A stretch of 64,000 nucleotides of DNA from Rugalucina vietnamica (taxonomy: Eukaryota > Mollusca > Bivalvia > Lucinida > Lucinidae). Positions 37,559 to 49,400 of the stretch are shown here, one piece after another. The stretch is taken from NCBI GenBank assembly GCA_964017185.1, contig OZ024870.1, forward strand, positions 33,317,621-33,381,620, in the 5' to 3' direction. The position numbers and the translations under genes were made by a program. The notes under the pieces are model-generated. The model was not told the DNA's origin. It worked only from the letters and a program-made list of their open reading frames with translations, and made no database searches. Each line of letters begins with the position of its first letter. Positions within the stretch are counted from its first letter, which is position 1.

Positions 37559-40500
37559 CATTTTTAAATCTTCTTATCTATCTTTTGGCTTAAAATTCAA
37601 GTATATTTTGATGGCCCAAGTGTTACCAGGAATGCAGGATAAACTGTCAAAGAGCAGAGATTTAGCATTGGAGCCTATGGGATAAATAATTAGTTCATAG
37701 TCCCCTATATAAAGAGCAGGGATTTAGCATTGGAGCCTATGGGATAAATAATTAGTTCACAGTCCCCTATATAGGGGACTGTGAACTAATTATTTATCCC
37801 ATAGGCTCCAATGCTATAGGGGACTGTGAACTAATTATTTATCCCATAGGCTCCAATGCTAAATCCCTGCTCTTTGACAGTTTATCCTGCATTCCAGGTA
37901 ACACTTGGGCCATCAAAATATACCTGAATTGTAAGCCAAAAGATAGATAAGAAGATTTAAAAATGAAAAAACATACCATCACCGGCTCTTTTTTCAGCTG
38001 TTGCATGTTGAAGAATGGCCGTCAATTTTTGGGAAAACGCACCTGACCTCATTTTCAAAATCACTGTTTTTACTTTTTGGACCAGAAAAAACACAATTTA
38101 TGTGCATCAGGTGGTAAATTATATACCAATTTGAAGAAAAATAATTTTTCCAGTTGCTAGAAAGAAACAGTGTATTTTTTGTTCACAGTTATCACCCAAT
38201 CATATGCCTCCATTACCAGATAACAGTCTCTGAGCAACCTGCAGATTTTGACTTCTGGGATTTGTTGACGTAATTAGTTCCCGGTCTCCTGCAGCACCCT
38301 CTCGCGAGGATTATGTGCAGGTGCGCGCGTCAAAGAAAAGCTTGATAGAAGAAAGTTAAAAATGAGTTTAGTAAGGCTAAAAGTATGATAGTGTTAGTAT
38401 GGAGAAGAAGTAAAAAAAGTTAAAAGCTGATAAAAACAACATGTCCTGGATTTATGGCATAATGTGGTTAAGGCTGCAAATGGCAGACCTGAACGTAATC
38501 AGGTCTTCTGAAAGGACAGCAGAGGTCGGGAGGTTGTTCCACTGCACGATTGCTAAAGGGAAAAATGAATATTTGTAGTAGTTAGCTGTTGTTTGGATCT
38601 GAATAAAGTGGTATGGGTGTGTAGTTCTTGTCATTCGGGTCTGTCTGTGGATATAAGGTGGTAGTGGTATCTCAACCAAGCCATGTACTATTTTATAGAA
38701 CATTATGAGCCGGGCATCTGCACGTCTTGGTTCTAACGACCTCCATCCTAGGGTATTGATCATCTGAGTCACACTACTGTATGCAGAGTAGTCATGGGTG
38801 ACCCAGCGTGCTGCCCTGCGCTGGACAACCTCGATCTTATTTATGTTTTTGTCAGTATGAGGGCTCCATACAGGGGAGACATACTCTACTTGAGGCCTAA
38901 CAAGAGTTTGATATGCTGTTTGACGTATGCCTTTATGTTTGGTGCGTATATTTCTACGTAAGTAGCCCATTGTCTTATTTGCTTTGGTGGTCACATTTTG
39001 GATATGGTTGTTCCAGCTTAGTTTATTACCAATGTCAAGGCCCAGATACTTTGCATGTTCTACTGCCTCTAGGACTTGGCCATGTAGAACGTATTGGGTA
39101 TTGCTGGGATTAGGGGATTTACAGATGTGCATGACTTGGCACTTGCTAGGATTGAAGTGCATTTCCCAAGTCTTTTCCCAATGTTCGAGTTTTATGAGGT
39201 CCTGCTGAAGGGTGTGGGAGTCATCTTTGCTGGTTACTGTCAGATCGACAGCAGTATCGTCAGCAAATATTCTGACCTGTGAAGTTATCTTGTCGGGCAG
39301 GTCATTTATTTAAAGTAGGAAAAGGATCGGTCCTTTCGGTCCAAGGACCGATCCTTGGGGTACCCCGATGTGACCGGAATATCAGACGATTTTCCCCCTT
39401 CAAGAGCCACACACTGTGAACGTCCGAGTAGGAATGCCTTAATCCAGCTGCGAATGTTTTGAGTTATCCCATGCTGGTGGAGCTTGAAAAGTAGCTTGGT
39501 GTGGCTAACCTTGTCAAAAGCCTTGCTGAAGTCCAGGAGAATTAAGTCAGTTTGTTGACCTCTTATGGAAAGACCTCTAGCTAGTTCGTCAATGAGTGGG
39601 ATGAGTTGGGTTTCACAGGACCTCTTTTCCCTAAAGCCGTGCTGAAGGTCGTATAGTGCATTATATTTGTTGAGATGCTTTGTAAGGTTTGATGCAATTA
39701 TGTGTTCCATCAGTTTGCAACAGATGCAGGTTAAGGAGATTGGTCTATAGTTGCCGGGGTCGCACTTGTCGCCTTTTTTGAAAAGTGGTGTGACGATAGC
39801 CTTCTTCCAGTCAGAAGGTATCTGGCCAGTGTGTAATGAATGCTGGAATATTGCTTGGAGTATGGGGGCTACTTGATCCTTTAAGGATCTGAGCACAATA
39901 GGTTTTATTGCGTCGGGACCGGCAGCTTTAGATGGGTCAAGCCCTGCTAGCAGTTTCAAGATGCCTGCTAGCGAAATTTCAATTTGGGGCATCTCAGGGA
40001 CCTTAGGCCTGAATGTTCCTGGGATGTTATGTTCTTTAAGGGTGCCTTTAGCCAGTCCTTCTAGTATGGCACTCTCGGAGAGCTGATTTAATCCGAGAGG
40101 TGATACTGGAGTGAAAACAGATTGTAAATGGTCATTGATCAGATTTGCTTTGTCGGTATTGAATGTAAGGACCTCATTGGTATGGAGGTCACGAAGTGGA
40201 CCGATACCTTGCGAGTCCTGGCGAGAATTCTTCAAAAAGGAGAATAACTTCTTGGGTGCAAACTTGGAAAGACCTGTCTCACCGGCGGGTGAGATGTTTT
40301 GGTCAGGATTATTGACACCTAGCAAATCCTCCAAGTAGCGGTTGTATGTCTGTTTGATTTTTGTTTTGACTATGTGGCGTGTTGTGACAAATTGTTTTCT
40401 GTATTTAGGTCTTGATGACCGTTTGTACATTTGGTAGAAAGAGTCCCTTTTTCGGATCAGGCGTTTTATTTCCTGTGTGACCCAGGGAAGGCTCCTCTTT

Positions 40501-43500
40501 GAACCAATCTTTTTGCAGGGAACAAATTTAGAAAGGCCTTCATTGATGGATGTTTTAAACAAAATCCAAAGTTCTTCCACCGACTTAGAAGTTGTGCTTG
40601 CCAAAATTTCCTCTTTGACCTTTTCCATGTAGGTCTGAAAGCCTCCCCAGTCTGCTTTTCTATACAAGTATGCAGACCTGGGTGGCTTCCTAGTTTCAAT
40701 TGGTTTGGTAAAGACCTCCGAAAAGACCAAGTCGTGATCAGAAATTCCTGGTTTGACATCAACATTGTTGACCAAAGTGTAATTAGAAGTTAAGAAAAGA
40801 TCCAATGTGTTTTCTCCTCTAGTTGGTTTTGACACCATTTGTACCAAGTTACAGTCATCCAATGTGTTAATGAAATCCTCATACAGTTAAGGAAAGCTAC
40901 AGCCGGGTTTGACAGATGGTACATGTTCTTCACTCCATGATATATGAGGAAAGTTTAGGTCACCTAAGACCCAGATATCACCTTTCAACTGAGAGACATG
41001 TTCGAGAGATTTCCAAAGTTCTTCAAAGCTATGCGAATCGCCTTCCTGAGGCCTATAGTATGAAGCAATATACAATGACTTGCATCCCTCTAACTCAAGT
41101 TTGACCCAAAGAATTTCACAGTCAGTGTGCAGTTCTTTTTGCTCAGTTGCTACAAAAGTGTTCCGAACCAAAATGAAAACTCCTCCACCCTTAGTTTCAG
41201 AGCATCTGTCCCGCCGGAAAGATGTATAGCCCAAGGACTGCGGAAAAATTTCACTATCAAGGTGATTTGAGGTCAACCAAGATTCAGTGCCAATCAAAAT
41301 ATCTGGGCTATGACAATTCAGTCATGAGTAAAATTCTGCTTTCTTGTTAACCACTGACAGTTAACATTCAAAATCTTAATTGCTTTCTGAGTTTTGTGGA
41401 GTCCAAGATTTGGTGTTTGAGTACTGGATATATGACTGAGAAATTATTTGAAGTGGTAACCGAAGCCATAGAACTTGTGCTATGGGAGAAGTTAGTTTCT
41501 GAACATATCGTACAGATCCAGGAGAATGAAGATTCTAGGGTCAGAGAATAATAGGTGTTATAACCAATACCTTGACAAATGATGTGGAGCCAGTTACAGC
41601 AGTTGTCACATTCAATAGCCATATCAGTGTCCAAAACTTCTGAGCCACAGCTTCCACACGGATAGTCTAGGCCGGGGTTATGTTCAATATCTGCTGACAG
41701 CGATATTGTAAGCAGACATAAGTAAGCAAGAGGGGCAATCTTGGAATTTTTGTGGGGGATCTTGGGTAATCTTTTCCACCTATATGAGGAAAACAAACTG
41801 GCCTGACAATTTGTGTCATGCGGCTTGAATTCCTGATCTTGTGTTCTTGAGAAGACAAGCTGAACATTAACATTTTCTCATGGCCTAACTCGCATGATAG
41901 TTCTTAATCGAGTTTTATGGAGACATTTTCTCATCAGGATAACATGTGTGTGCATTGTCTACCCACTTAAGTTTTTCTGCGAAAGATACGATCAAGTCTC
42001 ATTCCCTAACCTGCATTATCTTTCATGTACTATTACTCAAAGATACATACTACATACTTCTTCAGGTACCTCTTTCCAAAACATGTATTATCATTCCGGT
42101 ACCTCTTGACCAAAGTTACATTATCCTTCAGGCACTTCTTTCCCGAAGTTACATTATCCTTCAGATACCTCTTGCCCAACGTTACATTATCCTTCAGGCA
42201 CCTCTTTCCCTAAGTTACATTATCATTCATATACTTCTTGCCCAATGTTACATTATCCTTCAGGCACCTCTTTCCCGAAGCTACATAATCCTTCAGATAC
42301 CTCTCTCCCAAAGTTACATTGTCATTCAGGCACCTCTTTCCCGAAGTTACATAATCCTTCAGATACTTCTTTCCCAAAGTTACATTATCATTCAGGCACC
42401 TCTTTCCCGAAGTTACATAATCCTTCAGATACCTCTTTCCCAAAGTTACATTATCATTCAGGCACCTCTTTCCCGAAGTTACATTATCCTTCAGATACCT
42501 CTTTCCCAAAGTTACATTATCATTCAGGCACCTCTTTCCCGAAGTTACATTATCCTTCAGATACCTCTTTTCAAAAGATGCATTATCGTTCAGGAGACTA
42601 TTTTCCGAGGTTGCCTTATCCTGATGGCCTCTTAATCATTGAACAAATTCGATCCGCAAAATACCTTGGATTTACTATCTTTGACAACTTGGAATGGGGT
42701 CAACATTATCGTTCAGGAGACTATTTTCCGAAGTTGCCTTATCCTTATGGCCTCTTAATCATTCAACAAACGCTGGAACAGGTTCGATCCGTAAAATACC
42801 TTGGTCTTACTATCACTGACAACATGGAATGGGGTCAACATGTTTCTGAAATTTCTTGTAAAGCAACAAAGACATTTAGTTTTTGTCAGCGTAATTTGGC
42901 TCTTGCGCCTCGACATACAAAGGAAGTTGCATACAAAACATTGGTTCGTCCTCAGCTCGAGTATGCAGCTCCTATTTGGCATCCCTATAATGATACTGAG
43001 AGAAATAAGGTGAAGAAATGGCAGAGGACAGCAGCCAGGTGGGCATGCAGGCGATGGAGGAACAAGAGTAGCGTCGACGATATTTTGGACGAACCATGGA
43101 GGACCACAGAGCTTCTTGTCTGTTGCTTGGCCCACCGGGGTCCAACTGATGTTTTTCTTTAGCTCCGGAGTTAGTAAGTTATTTGGCGCCCAGGGATTTC
43201 CATCGTCGGGCAGCTTACTGAATCTGTGAGTCCTGGTTTTTGATTCATCGGGATGTTTATCATGATTTATTTGTTTGTTCTTGATGATTCATTTACTAGT
43301 TAGAGATTCACCACGAGGACCGAAGAACTAACTAAATGTTATGAACCACTGCAGAAGCTGAGGGTGAGGTTACGGCCGTGTAAAATCGATTTAAACCCGC
43401 CAGTAACTTTGTGTTACTGATCGTTCCAAGTCGATACTTCTGTGGTGGTTCTTTTTGTTTTATGTCTTGGTGTTTAAAATATTTTTGTGCTGTTGGCGCC

Positions 43501-46466
43501 TTATGTATGTTTGCATATTTTTAGTTAAGTTAAGGTAACTGAGTGGCCACCTATTGGGAAAATAGCTGCTCATTCGGCTTACGAAATGTTTTCATGGTAT
43601 AAGTACCTGATTGTTAGTTTGGTTTTTTCCCACCTTGGTTCTTGGAGTGGGAGTCTTTTTCTGATTGCGCCTTTTCCTGATCTTTGCCTATTTGTTCTCC
43701 TTAACTTTCTTGTATAAGATTCACTTCGGTAGAGTGTCTCTTGATAAAGATAGAGTATCTGACCCAAGCACCCAACTGAAGAAGAACTAGGGCATCTCAT
43801 GGTTCACAATACACAAGGTATATGGCCTATAGTGATGCTCTGATGTTCAGAGTCTTGTAAATAGTTTTAATGGCCCATCCCGAATGTTTTCCCCTTCTTG
43901 GTAAATTCAAAATTGAGCACCCACCCAAAACTTGAGATGATCGACTCAGTATATGGAGATAGATAGTCATATCTGCAGTACCATTCAATTGCCTTTTCTT
44001 AGGTTGCATTATCCTTCATATCAGGGGTCCTATTGACCTTTAAGTGCTCGTTTATCATCTATGGGCATGTCCCCAGCAATAGAACCTTTTTGCATCTAGG
44101 GCGTTTTATATGAAATACTTTTAAAATTGTCCAATAATATTGGTTTAAAGACGCTTTTAAATGAGAGCCTTTCGGAACCAGAATTTTATGGTGACTTGGT
44201 TTACAAATTTAAGAAACTTATAGCAAGTAATGATTTTTTTTTTTTTCAGTTTAGAAAAATCATAACACGTTACAGACGTAAAGGTTATAACTTGAATGTT
44301 ATGCGACAGTCTGCATGCTTAGTTTTTAACCCAATCATGGTTGATAACTATGCTGCCTTCTTTAATTGCACGCCGGTGGGTCGGGCGTCAGACTCTATGA
44401 TGGCCCCGACTTAAAGCTATTCATTTTAGTTGGTTGTGACCGGATGCTTGGCCCACCGGGGTCCAACTGATGTTTTTCTTTTGCTCCGGAGTTAGTAAGT
44501 TATTCGGCGCCCAGGGATCTCCATCGTCGGGCAGCTTACTGTATCTGTGAGTCCTGGTTTTTGATTCATCAGGATGTTTATCATGATTTATTTGTTTGTT
44601 CTTGATGATTCATTGACTAGTTAGAGATTCACCACGAGGACCGAAGAACTAACTGACTAACTAAATGTTAAGAACCACTGCAGAAGCTGAGGGTGAGGTT
44701 ATGGCCATGTAAAATCGATTTAAGCGCGCCAGTAACTTTGTGTTACTGATCGTTCCAAGGTTTCTGTGGTGGTTCTTTTTGTTTTATGTCTTGGTGTTTA
44801 AAATTTTTGTGCTGTTGGTGCCTTATGTATGTTTTCATATTTTAAGTTAAGTTAAGGTAACTGAGTGGCCACCTATTGGGAAAATAGCTGCTCATTCGGC
44901 TTACGATATGTTTTCATGGTATAAGTACCTGATTGTTAGTTTGGTTTTTCCCACCTTGGTTTTTGGAGTGGGAATCTTTTTCTGATTGCGCCTTTTCCTG
45001 ATCTTTGCCAACTTGTACCTTTTTCTTAACTGAAATTATTTTCAGACTGCATAATACCAAGAGACGACTTATACGACCGAGCTACATTCAGGCTGCAATA
45101 TGGGTATGATACAAGACCATTGGGACGTGGAGAAAATGTTGCCAAATCTAAGGGCGTGGTCGTTGTTTGTGACAAAGACATCACGGGGGACCTGGTGACC
45201 AAGCAACACAAGCTCAAGTGTAATCGAGGAAGATGGAAACCCAAATTACCTAAATGTGAAGGTAATGAAAATATCCACTTGTAACACCCATGAACAACAC
45301 TATTCTTGCACACCAGACAGAAATTGCCACACTTTTTGCCTGGGTGATAAAATTGTATCTCACCCAGGTGTTCTCACCCAGGCTAAGTGCGCCAAAAAAT
45401 TACGCAAAACCTTGAAATAAACCAGATTTGGGAGGTTGTTGTGCAAGAAAAAGAATCTAATATGGTGTTCTTTTCTAGATGAAAGTTTCCAACCCTCGGG
45501 ATGACCGTGCTGAGCGGAACCTCAGCGGAGCCTCGGTTCCGCTCAGCACGGTCATCCCTTGGGTTGGAAACTTCCATCTAGAACAGAACACCATATAAGA
45601 TTCTTATATGGTGACCCCTCTTCGCGAAAATCAAATACAATCTAGCTAGTACTTCAGTGTCTCGCCAGTAGTGGGTTGTTGTTGTACAGACCAAATTTTG
45701 TATAAAAGCAATATATCGATCATATGCAAAGACAAATAAGTCCAGTACGTGTTCCAAATCATTTACATGTACCTGTTTCTATTTTGTCTGTCATCGTTGT
45801 GTTTATGGCGGTTGTTATGACCTGGGGCGATATTAGGACCATATCCAGTGCCAGCTATAAATATATACACAGTATGATTGTTTCAGGGCCCGCAAACTGT
45901 GCACAACCACAACCTGTTGCCAATACCATATCAGAAGTATTGCTAGGCAACGATGTCGATTACCCCCACGGGACGGTGATGCGATACCGATGTAAAGAAG
46001 GATATACATTGAATGGTCATGATGAAAGGCATTGCAAGAATGGTGTATGGGATGATATCAAATTTAACTGCACAAGAAAACTAGAAGGTTGATAATTTAT
46101 ACCCTTATTTTTAGTTATTAAAAGTTTTGTAAACTCGAATCCAGCAAAATAGCTAATTCTGATACAAGCCGCGGTGCTCGTTCAGTTAGTCGCATTTTTA
46201 GCTCACCTGAGCCGAAGGCTCACAGGTGAGCTTATAGTAGGTAGCCGGACAACTCGGACCCAAGACAACTCGGACCCTTGGTATTTCTATTTTATTATGT
46301 ACATAAAACTTGTATAAAACACACACACTTGCCTAAATCATAATGCAGCTCATGATCTTATTTTGTGTAACCTGGGTTATTGAATATATTTGAAATTTGG
46401 TGATATGATGATTCTGTGATAATATGATAGGCAAAAATGTATCAGTAATAATGCAGCTCATGATGT

Positions 46467-46497
<31 letters not shown>

Positions 46498-49400
46498 GTT
46501 TTTCGACAAAAAAAAAGGCATGAAATTGAGTCATTTATCTGTAATAATGCAGCTCATGATGTTATTTGTGTAAAATGGGTTATTGAATTTACTTGGACAT
46601 TTGGTGACTACTTTGATATGATGATTAAGTGATAATATGATATGCATTCTTTTGTTGTTTTTCGAAAAAAAAAATGCATGAAATTGAGTCATTTATCTGT
46701 AATAATGCAGGTCATGATGTTATTTGTGTAAAATGGGTTATTGAATTTACTTGGACATTTGGTGACTACTTTGATATGATGATTCTGTGATAATATGCTA
46801 AGCATTTTTTTTTTTTTCGAAAAAAAAAATGCATGAAATTGAGTCATTTATCTGTAGTAATGCAGCTCATGGTTCATGATGTTATTTTGTGTAACCTGGG
46901 TTATTGAATTTACTTGGACTTTGGTGACTACTTTGATTTAATGATCCTGTGATAATATGATAATAGTGATGTTTCAATATTGTCAACTTTTTACAATACA
47001 CAAGCACTCGCCTTTAGGCACAAGTAGCACCTCAACTACGAGGGATGTTCTTTAATTCTTGTCATCGACTTGTTTTCTCCTAAACCAGCATCTGTACCAG
47101 AAAAAAGATACTTGGTTGTTATAAACAGGTTCTTTGCAATATTGAAACCACCCAACAATTTTAGAATGAAGCAAGTAACCGTTGCAATATGAGTCTTTAT
47201 AGACGTGCACCTTTATGACACTGCAAACACGTACACTGTACTTCAGCTAGTACCAATAGACAGTATCATCTTTGAATTAAAACGGTTAGAAGAACGATTT
47301 TATACTTGCAGAGTCTTTTTTACCTTGCTAACGCATAGGCGAAAAGTTATTTTCCTAAATAAGAAATTGCGATTTTTACGAGAGCTTTAAACATAGCACA
47401 ACGTCTGTCTGTTGTGAATTATTAAACTGAAAAAGGTCAGCATAGAAGTTTCAGATCCTCATAATTCCATATCAAGTAATGACTGACCCGAACTATTATT
47501 GCTGCTTTGTATCAGATCTTTGCCAATTCCATTTATATAAGTTTTGGGTTCTTTATCCTCTAAAACCTTGTCTTTTGAGTTGTAATATATTGAAAGATAA
47601 CACAAAATTCCTTTGGAAGACGTGTCCATACCACAATGTTACCAGGTGCTAACACCACTACAACTTCACAAAATTCATTTACTTGGTAAATTTAAAAAGC
47701 GTGTTGATAGACGTTTTGACTCTTACAATTTGACTGGGTTTCTGTTACACTAGAGGTGGCCAGCTCTGTTAGAAACCATGCGACTGCTTCACCTTAAACC
47801 TGACGTAATTGTAACATTGGCAGTTTAGCAATTTACAGCGAATACGCATTTAGACCATTTTAGATAAAATTGAGATAACAATAAATTTGACATATGCACC
47901 ATATAATCCAATCTGCAAACAATGAAAATCATGAAAAGTGTAACCTGCGCAGTGATTTTAAATCGCGTATATTGAAAATATTATGATGTCATAAAGCAGG
48001 GGCAATAATTCTATCAAGTCAATGTGAAAACACTATACAAAACTGTTTTCGGATGCCCATATGAATGGCAAGTTTTAATGTAAAATGAAAGTGGGCCTGT
48101 ATATACTGTTGCAAATGTTACAGCATTTGCTATGCAAGTGATCGAAATAACATATTTTAAATTAAATGGAAAACAAGACAGTGTCATTACTGTGCCCTGT
48201 TTTAGAATGTGGTTACTTTATGACCGTGCGTCGGAGAAAAATAATTTTGATACCATTCTGACCAGAAAAGATTTCATCCCATATGAACAACATTCTCATT
48301 GATTGTCGACAGAAAAAGTAAACAAGCAAATGACAAGAATTAAAGAACATCCCTCGTAGATAGATGTCTTGAGTATCTTTACTACAAAATGCAGAAGTGT
48401 GTGGCAAAACACATGGAAAGAGAGCCAACACTACTGAGATTGACAGGTCCTTTAACATAACAGTAAAGGTAGTCTTTGTATTTGCCTATACTGTTACCGT
48501 AAATATTTTCAAAGAAACAATTGACAGTTTAGAAGAAACTAGTATATGGAACTGAACTAGACCATTACTATCATCACCATTATCATTGCAACCACATTCA
48601 CAATCATCATTATCATCAACAAAATAATTTTCACAACAGAATTCAGTATTTTTTACCTATTTTTGCTTGGCGCGACAGCGTCAAGCAATTGAAACGGAAT
48701 GAGGATTTCTCCTCAATCTGTGGGTTTTTTCCTTCAATCTATGGGGTTTCCCTTTGACATCCAGGGGCCTGGCTACAGTCGCAATATTTTGCTACACTTC
48801 TTGCATAATAAAGCAATTGAAGACGGAAACCAGACTTGCTCTCCGCCGTTTTTATAAGGACTTGTCATTCTCGCGAGATCAGACGATACCTCATCTTGAT
48901 CTCCCGCATTTGACGCTTTGAATTGTGGGATATAGCCGATTTTGGCTACACACGAAGAAAGCTGGGGCATCCCGCATGAATTTCCCATTGGCCAACTGCG
49001 ACAGGTCAGTGCGTGAAGCGCTACCTGTCAGCGACAATGAGGACTTGTGGGAAGAATGACGTACTTGGATCTAACGTTAAACATTCAGCTGGCGTTCTGG
49101 ACGGATAATGTTAAAACCCGGAATTTTGTCCTAGGTCCGACCAAGTACGAAAGCTTGAAATCCACCGTAGCGAGGAAGTGTTCATGACCGATGTGATCCA
49201 TCGAGTTACCGAAAAACTCCACAAACCTACGAAAAACCACAACACACGGACAAATAATGGTATATACAGACTAGCCAAGCGTTCCTTTTAACAAGGAAAA
49301 TTTATATGAAGATTCCTCCTTAAAAAATCAATAATTCATTTGACAGTGTTTATGGTAAAGATCACATACTACATTTACTGTTATGTTTTAAGGACATGTC

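Noticed and set aside
41946-43162. Long plus-strand frames of 229 and 305 codons with SYIILQ / LHYPSGTSFPK repeats
   Set aside because: They come from a 33-bp minisatellite whose period is divisible by three, open on both strands, fused to a LINE fragment.
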